Source: Leisingera sp. M658
Lineage (GTDB): Bacteria > Pseudomonadota > Alphaproteobacteria > Rhodobacterales > Rhodobacteraceae
DNA: 64,000 nt
Direction: 5' to 3'
Assembly: GCF_025144145.1 (NCBI RefSeq)
Contig: NZ_CP083546.1
Span: 1,628,501-1,692,500 of the forward strand
The position numbers and the translations under genes were made by a program. Positions within the stretch are counted from its first letter, which is position 1, and the number at the start of each line of letters is the position of its first letter. This document shows positions 1 to 8,438 of the stretch, piece by piece. The notes under the pieces were generated by a model. It was not told the DNA's origin and did no database searches. It saw only the letters and a program-made list of their open reading frames with translations.

Positions 1-770
1 CGCGCCTCCAGCGGGAAATTGCCGAGCGCGAACGGATGCAAAAGACCCTGGCCGTGGCGGAACAGAGCCTGGCGCAAAGCTCGAAACTGGCCGCCTTGGG
101 GGAGATGTCGGCTGCCGTCAGCCATGAGCTGAACCAGCCGCTGGCGGCGATGAAAACCTATCTGGCCGGCGCCCGTCTGCTGCTTAACCGCAACCGTCCG
201 GATGAGGCGCTGGCCTCCTTTGGCCGGATCGATGATCTGATTGAGCGGATGGGGGCAATCACCCGGCAGCTGAAATCCTATGCGCGCAAGGGCGGCGATA
301 CGTTCAGCCCTGTAAACGTGGGCGATGCGCTGGCCTCCAGCCTGTCGATGATGGAACCGCAGCTGCGTCAGCGGCATGTGAAAATCACCCGGATTTTGCC
401 CGAAGAACCTGTTATGGTGATGGGTGACCGGATGCGGCTGGAACAGGTCATGGTCAACCTCTTGCGCAACGCGCTGGACGCCACCAAATCAGTGGCCGAC
501 CCGGAGGTGGAAATCCTGCTGGCGGCGGGCGAGACGGCAACCCTGTCGGTGCGCGACAACGGGGTGGGGATCAACGACTTCGATGAATTGTTCGAGCCGT
601 TCTACACCACCAAGCAGCCCGGCGACGGGGTTGGTTTGGGTCTTGCCATCTCCTCGGGGATCGTCAACGACCTAGGGGGACGGCTGACCGCCCGCAACGG
701 CCAGAACGGCGGCGCGGTCTTTGAGATGCAATTGCCGGTCCTGGTGGACGGCATCGAGGCTGCGGAATGA
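1..770 (+). CDS. dctB: DctB-like sensor histidine kinase, C-terminal part (5' truncated by window)
   Basis: The reading frame is open from base 3, so the gene begins before the window; the first internal ATG at 36 is not the true start. Visible parts: a short coiled-coil-like linker, the HisKA box with the phospho-acceptor in AAVSHELNQPLAAMK, then HATPase_c with the N box (NLLRNALDAT), G1 (DNGVGI) and G2 (GVGLGLAISSGIV). The HELNQPL variant and the regulator 31 bp downstream fit the DctB group, which senses C4-dicarboxylates through a periplasmic domain that would lie upstream of the window. The sensing domain is not visible, so the ligand is inferred from family and neighbour only. Confidence 0.8.
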   Translation, partial: RLQREIAERERMQKTLAVAEQSLAQSSKLAALGEMSAAVSHELNQPLAAMKTYLAGARLLLNRNRPDEALASFGRIDDLIERMGAITRQLKSYARKGGDTFSPVNVGDALASSLSMMEPQLRQRHVKITRILPEEPVMVMGDRMRLEQVMVNLLRNALDATKSVADPEVEILLAAGETATLSVRDNGVGINDFDELFEPFYTTKQPGDGVGLGLAISSGIVNDLGGRLTARNGQNGGAVFEMQLPVLVDGIEAAE

Positions 771-801
771 GGCAGCCCCTGAAGATTAGGAGAGAACGCG
801 C

Positions 802-2139
802 ATGGCCCAGGCTATGAAAATCGCGATCGTGGACGACGAACAGGATATGCGGCAGTCGATCAGCCAGTGGCTGGCATTGTCGGGTTACGACACCGAGACC
901 TTTTCCAGTGCAGAAGAAGCGCTGAAGGTGCTGGGCCCGGATTACCCCGGCATCGTGATCTCCGACATCAAGATGCCCGGCATGGACGGGATGCAGTTCC
1001 TGAAAAAGCTGATGGGCAGCGATTCTGCACTGCCGGTGATCATGATCACCGGCCACGGCGATGTGCCGATGGCGGTGGAGGCGATGCGCGTGGGCGCCTT
1101 CGACTTCCTGGAAAAACCGTTCAATCCGGACCGGATGTCGGAACTGGCCAAGCGCGCCACTGGTGCGCGCCGCCTGACGCTGGACAACCGGGTGCTGCGG
1201 CGTGAATTGTCGGATGGCGGCCAGATCATGAAGAAACTGATCGGCCAAAGCCCGGTTATGGAACGCCTGCGCGAAGATATCCTCGACCTGGGGCAGGCGG
1301 ACGGCCATGTGCTGATCGACGGCGAGACCGGCACCGGCAAAACCCTGGTGGCGCATGCGCTGCACGCGGTTGGCAGCCGTGCGGGCAAGAAATTCGTGCT
1401 GATCTCCTGTGCTGCCTTGGAAGAGGAAGCACTTGCCAAACGCCTGTTCGGGCCGATGCAACCCGAAGACAGCATGCTTCCGGCAGTCGAGGAAGCCCGT
1501 GGCGGCACCCTGGTGCTGGAAGATATCGACGCGCTGTCTGAGACGTTGCAGGCCAAGCTGCTGAGTGTGATCAACGAGCAGGGCACCCCGGCAGAAACCC
1601 GGATTATCGCCATTTCCAACCTGCAGGAAGCGGGCAAGACCTGCGAAGACGCGCTGCGCCCGGATCTGTTCTACCGCCTGGCAGCATTGCGCATCACCGT
1701 GCCGCCGCTGCGCCAGCGCGGCGAAGATATCCTGACGCTGTTCACCCGCCTGTCCGAGCAATTCTCGGAAGAATACGGGTGCGAGGCGCCGCAGGTCAGC
1801 GCGCAGGAGGCGGCACAGCTGCTGCAGGCACCCTGGCCGGGCAACGTGCGCCAGCTGATCAACATTGCGGAACGCGCGGTCCTGCAGTCGCGCCGTGGCT
1901 CGGGCACCATTGCCTCGCTCTTGATGTCCGATCACGAGGAAATGCAGCCGGTGATGACCACCGAAGGCAAGCCGCTGAAGGAATATGTGGAAGCCTTTGA
2001 ACGGATGCTGATCGACAACACCATGCGCCGCCACAAAGGGTCTATTGCCAGCGTGATGGACGAGCTGTGCCTGCCGCGCCGGACGCTGAACGAGAAGATG
2101 GCCAAATACGGCCTGCAGCGGTCCGACTATCTGGCGTAA
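802..2139 (+). CDS. dctD: DctD-like response regulator (receiver + AAA+ + Fis HTH), lacking GAFTGA
   Basis: Receiver domain at residues 5-120 with the acidic pair D11/D12, phospho-acceptor D55 and K105. The AAA+ domain at about 145-370 has an intact Walker A (GETGTGKT, 174-181) and an arginine-rich LRPDLFYRL segment near 285-293. A Fis-type helix-turn-helix lies at about 402-438. AGGAGA lies 11 bases before the ATG. Family members remodel sigma-54 RNA polymerase through a GAFTGA loop. Here the segment between LFG (216-218) and the Walker B strand is short and has no GAFTGA, and Walker B reads LVLED where LFLDE is usual. The protein may therefore not work as a classical sigma-54 activator. Pairing with the upstream kinase is clear from adjacency; the regulon is unknown. 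Confidence 0.82.
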   Translation: MAQAMKIAIVDDEQDMRQSISQWLALSGYDTETFSSAEEALKVLGPDYPGIVISDIKMPGMDGMQFLKKLMGSDSALPVIMITGHGDVPMAVEAMRVGAFDFLEKPFNPDRMSELAKRATGARRLTLDNRVLRRELSDGGQIMKKLIGQSPVMERLREDILDLGQADGHVLIDGETGTGKTLVAHALHAVGSRAGKKFVLISCAALEEEALAKRLFGPMQPEDSMLPAVEEARGGTLVLEDIDALSETLQAKLLSVINEQGTPAETRIIAISNLQEAGKTCEDALRPDLFYRLAALRITVPPLRQRGEDILTLFTRLSEQFSEEYGCEAPQVSAQEAAQLLQAPWPGNVRQLINIAERAVLQSRRGSGTIASLLMSDHEEMQPVMTTEGKPLKEYVEAFERMLIDNTMRRHKGSIASVMDELCLPRRTLNEKMAKYGLQRSDYLA

Positions 2140-2195
2140 CTGCCGCTGCTGCTGTTTTCGGCACGGGAACCGACTGGGAAAACAAATGCTTGCGC

Positions 2196-2220
2196 GCCGG
2201 AGTTCTATTGGAACTCCGGC
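2196..2220 (+). terminator. Perfect 10-bp hairpin after dctD
   Basis: GCCGGAGTTC (2196-2205) pairs perfectly with GAACTCCGGC (2211-2220) around a 5-base loop. It lies 57 bp after the dctD stop. No T-run follows, so it may be a weak terminator or an mRNA 3' end stabiliser. Confidence 0.5.
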
Positions 2221-2724
2221 AGCCGGCTGAAAACTAACCACAATTTAATGCATTGTCTGCTATGGGCCGGCAGGTTTCATTTTCAATGCCTGTGGTGACG
2301 AATGTCCATTGTCATTACCTATCCACAGGCCTTATGCTGACCAAACGGGCCGGAAACCGGTGTATGGTTCCCCCGTTCTTATGAGTTTCGCTGACTGCGG
2401 TTTTTGTCCGGCATGATCCGAGAAAGCTGCAGTCAGACCGATTGGCCCTCTGAACTTTGGAGGGCAGTTTAGCGCCCAAGCCGGAATTTAAGCCGGTGCA
2501 GGGATAATGTGGCAGGGACGGGCAGCACCCGCCTGCCGGAGAAGAACCGCGATGACGCGCGCGAGAGCGAAAAGCACTGAGGCAGGAAGGCCGGGCATCG
2601 ACCCCGGGACCACCTGCTGCACCGCGCCGTCCCAGATCGCCCTGACAAGACACCACCCGAAACGTGCGCGGCCGCCTGGAAACAAGAGGCTTGCGGACGC
2701 ACAGGGCAGGTGCACCAAGGACAC
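2221..2724. other. Gene-free stretch upstream of rne (probable promoter and leader)
   Basis: About 500 bp without a convincing gene. Minus-strand open frames here lack family features and credible starts. RNase E genes often have long 5' leaders used for autoregulation, so this stretch probably holds the rne promoter and leader; I could not identify a specific promoter or a conserved leader structure. Confidence 0.4.
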
Positions 2725-5700
2725 ATGGCAAAGAAGATGCTTATCGACGCCACCCACGCGGAAGAGACCCGTGTTGTGGTTGTGGATGGAAACAAGGTTG
2801 AGGAATTCGACTTTGAATCCGAAAATAAACGCCAGCTTGCTGGCAATATTTACCTCGCAAAAGTAACCCGGGTCGAACCGTCGCTGCAGGCGGCGTTTGT
2901 GGACTATGGCGGCAACCGCCATGGCTTCCTGGCGTTTTCCGAAATCCACCCGGATTATTACCAGATCCCCGTCGCCGACCGTGAGGCGCTGATGGAGGAA
3001 GAGCGCGCCTATGCCGAGGCGATGCGTGCCCGCGACGAGGAAGACGAAGAAAAACCGGCCAAGCCCAAGCGGTCGCGCCGGTCCAAATCCGCCGCCAAGG
3101 CTGCCAAGACCTCTTCTGATGATGCAGTGGAAACCAAGGAGGTTGAGGCCTCTGAGGAGAAGACCGCTGAAATCGCCGGAATGGAGACCATCGACCTGAG
3201 CGACAGTGCTGAGGCCGGGGATGATCTGGCGGACGTGCCGGAAGGGTCCTCACCGGTGGAACATGTCGCGGAAACGCCGGTGGACGAGCCGGAAGACGAT
3301 GATGTGTCTGCACCTGAGGCAGCCGAAGCCGACGTGCCTGCCGGGCCCGCTGAGACTGCTGGCGAAGAAGCACCAGCAGAGGCGGCAGCTGAGGCCGCCG
3401 TTGCCGAAGAGGCACCTGCAGAAACTGCGGAAGAGCCAGCAGCCAAGGCTGAAGCCGGCTCCGAAGCAGCTGAGGACGATGCAGAAACGGCCGCTCCGGA
3501 AGCCGCATCTGCCAATGCCGGTGCTGACTCCGCAGACAGCGGCGACAGCGATGAAGACGCGGGCGAAACCGGCCGCGCCGATGCAACCTCCAAAGATGAC
3601 AGCATCGAATCCGTTGCCGATGAGGACGACAGCGAGGACATCCGTCCGCCGCGCAAGCCGCGTCCGCGCCGCTACAAGATCCAGGAAGTGATCAAAGTCC
3701 GCCAGGTTCTGCTGGTGCAGGTCGTCAAGGAAGAGCGCGGCAACAAGGGTGCGGCTCTGACCACCTACCTGTCTCTGGCCGGCCGCTATTGCGTGCTGAT
3801 GCCCAACACTGCCCGCGGCGGGGGCATCTCCCGCAAAATCACCAACGCGGATGACCGCAAGAAGCTGAAGGATATCGCAACCGAACTGGACGTGCCGACC
3901 GGCGCGGGCCTGATCGTGCGCACCGCCGGTGCCAAACGCACCAAATCCGAGATCAAGCGCGACTATGAATACCTGCAGCGGATGTGGGAACAGATCCGCG
4001 AGCTGACGCTGAAATCCATCGCGCCGGCCAAGATCTATGAAGAAGGCGACCTGATCAAACGCTCGATCCGCGATCTTTACAGCCGTGAGATCGACGAGGT
4101 TCTGGTCGAAGGCGAGCGCGGCTACCGCATCGCCAAGGACTTCATGAAAATGATCATGCCGTCCCATGCCAAGAACGTGAAAAACTACCAGGAAGGGCTG
4201 CCGCTGTTTGCCCGCTTCCAGGTGGAAAGCTACTTGGCAGGCATGTTCAACCCGACCGTGCAGCTGAAATCCGGCGGCTACATCGTGATCGGCGTGACCG
4301 AGGCGCTGGTGGCAATTGACGTGAACTCGGGCCGGGCTACGAAACAGGGCTCGATCGAGGAAACCGCGCTTAACACCAACCTGGAGGCGGCTGAAGAAGT
4401 CGCCCGCCAGCTGCGTCTGCGCGACCTTGCCGGCCTGATCGTGATCGACTTCATCGACATGGACGAGCGCAAGAACAACGCCGCCGTCGAAAAACGGATG
4501 AAGGACAAGCTGAAGACAGACCGTGCCCGCATCCAGGTGGGCCGGATCTCGGGCTTTGGCCTGATGGAAATGTCGCGCCAGCGCCTGCGCCCCGGCATGA
4601 TCGAGGCAACGACCGCTCCGTGCCCGCATTGCCATGGCACCGGACTGATCCGCTCCGACGACTCGATGGCGCTGTCGATCCTGCGCCAGATCGAAGAAGA
4701 GGGCACCCGCCGCCGCTCCCGCGAAGTGCTGGTGCGCTGCCCGGTCTCCATCGCCAACTTCCTGATGAACCAAAAACGCGAGCATATCGCCCAGATCGAG
4801 GCGCGTTACGGCCTGTCTGTGCGCATCGAAGGCGATCCGCATCTGGTCAGCCCGGATTTTGTGCTGGAGAAGTTCAAAACCGCATCCCGCGTGGTACCTG
4901 CTGCGACTGCTCCGGTGGTGTCCGTTGATACCTCGATCATGGATCAGGTGGACGCCGAGGAAGCCAGCGAGGACGAGGCAGAAGAACCGGCAGCAGCAGA
5001 GGCCGCACCCGCCGCCGAGGAGGCTGAGCAGGACGACAAGCCCAAGCGCAAGCGCCGCCGCCGCCGCCGCCGGAAATCCGGCAATGGCGAGCAAGGCCAG
5101 GATGGCGAAAACGGCGATGAGGCGTCTGACGAGCCGCAGCAGCAGGATGACGCAGCTGAGCCTGCGGAGGCTGCCGCCGAAGGTGAAGGCGCTGCCGCAG
5201 AAGAGGTGAAGGAAAAGAAACCTTCCCGCAGCCGCACCCGTACCCGGTCGCGCAAGCCAAAGGCCAAACCGGCTGAGGCAGAAGCCGCGGAAGAGGCTCC
5301 CGCCGCTGCAGAGACTGCCGAAGCTTCCGTGCAGGACGCCCCGGCCGCGGCTGGCGCTGAAGATGCCCCTGCAGCGGAAACCGTTGCGCAGGCCCCGTCT
5401 GAAGACGCTGCAGAAGGCGCACAAGCCGCTGCTGCCCCGGATGCTGAGCCTGCCGCGGACAGTACTGCAGAAGCGCAAGATGCCGCTCCGGCAGAAGCCA
5501 CTGCTCCGGCGGAAGCCATCGCTGTTGAAGTGGAAGCTGCCCCGGCAGAACCGGTTGCCGCTGAAGCCGAGGCTGTACCGGAGGAAGAGCCTGTAGAGGC
5601 AGCACCGGATGCAGCCGCGGAGGCGGTGGCAGAACAGCCTGCTGCAGAAGAGGCCGCCCAGCCGGAGCCCGCACCCTCGCAAGAGGAGAAGCAGCCGGAA

Positions 5701-5787
5701 CCTGCAATGGCCGTTGCTGCGGCTGAACCGGAACCGGCGGCACCGCCCAAGCCGAAACGCCGCGGCTGGTGGTCGGTGGGCAGCTGA
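2725..5787 (+). CDS. rne: Ribonuclease E (Rne/Rng family)
   Basis: Endoribonuclease that starts mRNA decay and processes stable RNAs; core of the degradosome. 1020 residues. The ATG at 2725 follows AAGG with a short spacer; an in-frame GTG at 2710 is less likely. The S1 domain starts at about residue 35 but is interrupted by a roughly 220-residue acidic Ala/Glu/Pro-rich insertion (about 98-315) before resuming at RRYKIQEVIKVRQ. Catalytic aspartates are visible in AIDVNSG (D532) and VIDFIDMD (D575). The Zn-link is CPHCHGTG (633-640). The C-terminal third (about 735-1020) is low complexity, with an Arg-rich block near 775 and long Ala/Glu/Pro stretches, the usual disordered scaffold and RNA-binding tail. 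Confidence 0.95.
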   Translation: MAKKMLIDATHAEETRVVVVDGNKVEEFDFESENKRQLAGNIYLAKVTRVEPSLQAAFVDYGGNRHGFLAFSEIHPDYYQIPVADREALMEEERAYAEAMRARDEEDEEKPAKPKRSRRSKSAAKAAKTSSDDAVETKEVEASEEKTAEIAGMETIDLSDSAEAGDDLADVPEGSSPVEHVAETPVDEPEDDDVSAPEAAEADVPAGPAETAGEEAPAEAAAEAAVAEEAPAETAEEPAAKAEAGSEAAEDDAETAAPEAASANAGADSADSGDSDEDAGETGRADATSKDDSIESVADEDDSEDIRPPRKPRPRRYKIQEVIKVRQVLLVQVVKEERGNKGAALTTYLSLAGRYCVLMPNTARGGGISRKITNADDRKKLKDIATELDVPTGAGLIVRTAGAKRTKSEIKRDYEYLQRMWEQIRELTLKSIAPAKIYEEGDLIKRSIRDLYSREIDEVLVEGERGYRIAKDFMKMIMPSHAKNVKNYQEGLPLFARFQVESYLAGMFNPTVQLKSGGYIVIGVTEALVAIDVNSGRATKQGSIEETALNTNLEAAEEVARQLRLRDLAGLIVIDFIDMDERKNNAAVEKRMKDKLKTDRARIQVGRISGFGLMEMSRQRLRPGMIEATTAPCPHCHGTGLIRSDDSMALSILRQIEEEGTRRRSREVLVRCPVSIANFLMNQKREHIAQIEARYGLSVRIEGDPHLVSPDFVLEKFKTASRVVPAATAPVVSVDTSIMDQVDAEEASEDEAEEPAAAEAAPAAEEAEQDDKPKRKRRRRRRRKSGNGEQGQDGENGDEASDEPQQQDDAAEPAEAAAEGEGAAAEEVKEKKPSRSRTRTRSRKPKAKPAEAEAAEEAPAAAETAEASVQDAPAAAGAEDAPAAETVAQAPSEDAAEGAQAAAAPDAEPAADSTAEAQDAAPAEATAPAEAIAVEVEAAPAEPVAAEAEAVPEEEPVEAAPDAAAEAVAEQPAAEEAAQPEPAPSQEEKQPEPAMAVAAAEPEPAAPPKPKRRGWWSVGS

Positions 5788-5811
5788 TTGCTAAGTGATA
5801 ACTAATGGGAG

Positions 5812-5843
5812 AGGCAGGCCAAAGCGCCTGCCTTTCTTTTTTT
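5812..5843 (+). terminator. Rho-independent terminator of rne
   Basis: AGGCAGGC (5812-5819) pairs with GCCTGCCT (5826-5833) across a 6-base loop and is followed by a T-rich run to 5843, 25 bp after the rne stop. Confidence 0.9.
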
Positions 5844-5995
5844 GGCGGTATTGCCAGCGAAGGAAACGCAGCCGGCGGCGTGTCAGGAAAGCGCATCCTA
5901 GGGCGGGGCTTCGTTCGGAAGCCACGCGGTATCAACTCCGGAAGGCGTGTCGAATTCCGCAGCTGTCCGGACAGGGCGCCAAGGCGGCTTGGGTC

Positions 5996-6229
5996 TTAGC
6001 TGCCCTTGCGGATCAGATAGGCTTGGTGGCCAGCGCCGTCGCTGTGGCCGAGGAATTCATGGCCCGCCTCATTGCAGAAATGCGGCACGTCAATCACCGC
6101 CGCCGGATCATCCGCCAGCAGTTGCAGCACATGGCCGGGCTGCAGCGATTTCAACCGCTTGCGGGCCTTCAGGACGGGCAGGGGGCACAGCAGCCCGATG
6201 GCATCCAATGTCTCATTGATCTCGGTCAT
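5996..6229 (-). CDS. TusA/SirA-family sulfur carrier protein
   Basis: A small protein of about 77 residues with the family signature GLLCPLPVLKARKRL near its N terminus. The cysteine in CPLP is the persulfide-carrying residue of TusA proteins, which pass sulfur between enzymes in tRNA thiolation, molybdenum cofactor or sulfur metabolism. I chose the ATG at 6229 (MTEINETLD) because it gives the normal family length; an in-frame ATG at 6256 would add nine residues. The start has no strong ribosome binding site. It is divergent from ccdA, about 95 bp apart. Which sulfur pathway it serves cannot be told. Confidence 0.75.
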   Translation of the reverse strand: MTEINETLDAIGLLCPLPVLKARKRLKSLQPGHVLQLLADDPAAVIDVPHFCNEAGHEFLGHSDGAGHQAYLIRKGS

Positions 6230-6322
6230 GGTGTGCAGATAAGCGGGATGTTTCATGCTGTCCACAAGGATGTGATCAACCCGCCCCGTGACGTTGGTCA
6301 ATTGCTGGCATAAGTGTGGGAC

Positions 6323-7075
6323 ATGTTTGGAATCGAGATCATAGACGCAGGGCTGCTCCCTGCCATGCTGGTGGCGCTGCTAGGCGGCGTGATCAGTTTT
6401 CTGTCGCCCTGCGTCCTGCCGATCGTGCCGCCGTATCTGGCCTATATGAGCGGTGTCACCATTGGCGAGATGCAAGGCACCGGCGCAGCCCGGCGCAAGG
6501 CGGTCATCGCAGCGCTGTTCTTTGTGATGGGACTGTCCACGGTGTTTCTGCTGCTGGGCTTCACCGCCTCGGTGTTTGGTGCATTTGTGCTGAAAAATCA
6601 GGAGCTTTTTGCGCAAGTTTCAGGTGTGGTTGTGATCATATTCGGCCTGCATTTCCTGTCTGTGTTCCGCATTCCGCTGCTGGACCGCGAGGCGCGGATG
6701 GAGGCGGGCGAGTCCGGTGGTTCCGCCTTGGGGGCTTACGTTCTGGGGCTGGCTTTTGCCTTTGGCTGGACGCCTTGCATCGGGCCGCAGCTGGGCGCGA
6801 TCCTGTCGCTTGCCGCCTCTGAAGCATCAGTCAGCCGGGGCACAATCCTGCTCGGCGTTTATGCCGCAGGTCTGGGCATTCCCTTTCTGCTGGCGGCAAT
6901 GTTTCTCACCCGTTCCATGGTGTTGATGAACAAGATGAAGCGCCATATGGGACTGATTGAAAAGGTGATGGGCGGGCTGCTGCTGGTTGTCGGCATTATG
7001 CTGGTCACCGGGTTGTTCACCACCTTCTCCTGGTGGCTGCTGGAAACCTTCCCGGCACTGGCAACGCTGGGCTGA
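6323..7075 (+). CDS. ccdA: CcdA-type thiol:disulfide transmembrane reductase
   Basis: 250-residue polytopic membrane protein of the CcdA/DsbD-beta family, about six transmembrane helices. It carries electrons from cytoplasmic thioredoxin to the periplasm for cytochrome c maturation. The redox cysteine pair is visible in FLSPCVLP (C30) and FGWTPCIGP (C152), each between prolines as in the family. A GTG at 6314 is in frame, but the ATG at 6323 directly precedes the first hydrophobic segment. It stands alone between the divergent TusA-like gene and a strong terminator. A cytochrome c assembly gene (ccmI) occurs far away at 53-54 kb. Confidence 0.9.
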   Translation: MFGIEIIDAGLLPAMLVALLGGVISFLSPCVLPIVPPYLAYMSGVTIGEMQGTGAARRKAVIAALFFVMGLSTVFLLLGFTASVFGAFVLKNQELFAQVSGVVVIIFGLHFLSVFRIPLLDREARMEAGESGGSALGAYVLGLAFAFGWTPCIGPQLGAILSLAASEASVSRGTILLGVYAAGLGIPFLLAAMFLTRSMVLMNKMKRHMGLIEKVMGGLLLVVGIMLVTGLFTTFSWWLLETFPALATLG

Positions 7076-7088
7076 GCCTGAGATGTTC

Positions 7089-7116
7089 AAAGGGGCCTTG
7101 GGGCCCCTTTTTCTTT
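7089..7116 (+). terminator. Rho-independent terminator of ccdA
   Basis: AAAGGGGCC (7089-7097) pairs with GGCCCCTTT (7102-7110) over a 4-base loop, followed by TTCTTTTCC. Confidence 0.88.
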
Positions 7117-7187
7117 TCCATTCCTGGCCTTACTCTTGCCGGAATGCGCTGTTAGTCTGGCCGCAGAACAAGGATGCAGGCCAAGGC

Positions 7188-8438
7188 GTGACACAGCAGG
7201 AGCACGGTCAACAGCAGGTGCGCAAGCGGCGGGTATTCTACATACCCGGCTATGATCCGATTCATCCGCGCCGTTACCGCGAGCTGTACCGCAAGGAAGG
7301 CACCGCGCAGGCCGGGATTTCCGGCTACAGCCTGTCACTCTCCCCCAAACAGACCAAAGGCCCCTATGGCTGGCACGCTGTGTCAGAGATGGATGGTCTT
7401 TGCACTGAGGCCGACATCGAGGTGCTGGTCTGGTCCGACATCGTGCGCGGCAGTATGGAGGCAACCATTCCCGGCACCTATTGGCAGCTATTGCGCACAG
7501 CCTGGATCTATATCTCCACAGGTGCACTGCGGCGGCTGATGCGGCTGCGCAAAGGGCCGGTGATCGCCGCACTTTACCCGGTGGGGATGCTGCTGTTGCA
7601 GGCGTTTCTGGCGCTGCTGCTGGCGTGGGGTGTTGCCTATGCCTTTGGGACGGTGGCCGGTCGCGCCGGCCTTTCAGGTCCGGTAGCGCTGGCCATTGGC
7701 TGGGCCTTGGGTCTTGGTTGCGGCTACGCGCTGCTGCGTTGGTTCAAAAAGCGGGACGGCAAGTTCTTCGCCTATTACCTGATGCACGATTATGCGCATT
7801 CCGCGGCCTCCCGCGGCGCCATCCCGCCGGAAATGGAAGCGCGGATGCGCGCGTTCCGCGCGCTGATCTCGGAGGCGCTGCAAGATCCTGATCTGGACGA
7901 GGTGCTGGTGGCGGGGCATTCCTCGGGCGCTCATGTTGGTGTGTCCGTCCTGGCGGATCTGATCCGCGCGGGTCTGCCGTTGAACCGGCCGGCATTGGGG
8001 TTTCTGACCTTGGGGCAGGTTGTGCCCATGGTGTCCTTCTTGCCGCGGGCCGAGCGTTTGCGGGCTGATCTGCAGTATCTGTCCCAGCGGCAGGAACTGG
8101 CCTGGGTCGATGTCACGGCACCAGGTGATGGCTGCGCTTTTGCACTGTGCGATCCGGTGTCGGTCAGCGGCGTCGCGGTTGAGGGCAAGCGCTGGCCGCT
8201 GGTGTTCTCCGCCGCCTTCACCCAGACGCTCAGCCCGGAACGCTGGCAACAGCTGCGCTGGCGGTTTTTCCGGCTGCACTTTCAGTATCTCTGCGCCTTC
8301 GACCGGCCGGGCGACTATGATTACTTCCGCATCACAGCCGGACCGCTGACGCTGGCGGAACGCTACAAGGACCGCAAACCGTCGCAGTCCCGGATTGATG
8401 CGGCAGTGTCGAAGTTCACGTCGGTGGCGGCTGAATGA
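7188..8438 (+). CDS. Membrane protein with alpha/beta-hydrolase-like motif
   Basis: About 416 residues from a GTG start at 7188 (AGG seven bases upstream). The N-terminal part reads RRVFYIPGYDP, resembling the first strand of alpha/beta hydrolases. Two hydrophobic segments lie at about residues 125-185, followed by a cytoplasm-like stretch. A nucleophile elbow GHSSGAH has the likely catalytic serine at residue 245. I do not recognise a named family; a membrane-anchored esterase or lipase-like role is an inference from the elbow. The stop overlaps the start of the P450 gene by four bases (ATGA), so the two are probably translationally coupled and work on the same substrate. The reading frame extends upstream across the ccdA terminator, which is why the early start was rejected. 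Confidence 0.7.
   Translation: MTQQEHGQQQVRKRRVFYIPGYDPIHPRRYRELYRKEGTAQAGISGYSLSLSPKQTKGPYGWHAVSEMDGLCTEADIEVLVWSDIVRGSMEATIPGTYWQLLRTAWIYISTGALRRLMRLRKGPVIAALYPVGMLLLQAFLALLLAWGVAYAFGTVAGRAGLSGPVALAIGWALGLGCGYALLRWFKKRDGKFFAYYLMHDYAHSAASRGAIPPEMEARMRAFRALISEALQDPDLDEVLVAGHSSGAHVGVSVLADLIRAGLPLNRPALGFLTLGQVVPMVSFLPRAERLRADLQYLSQRQELAWVDVTAPGDGCAFALCDPVSVSGVAVEGKRWPLVFSAAFTQTLSPERWQQLRWRFFRLHFQYLCAFDRPGDYDYFRITAGPLTLAERYKDRKPSQSRIDAAVSKFTSVAAE

Noticed and set aside
664-2241. Long minus-strand frame of 525 residues over dctD
   Set aside because: Shadow of the GC-rich plus-strand gene; His/Arg/Gln-rich composition and no domain.
2315-2949. Minus-strand frames upstream of rne
   Set aside because: No start site, no motif; overlap the RNase E start.
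3250-5682. 810-residue minus-strand frame over rne
   Set aside because: Low-complexity shadow of the Ala/Glu-rich RNase E segments; no family features.
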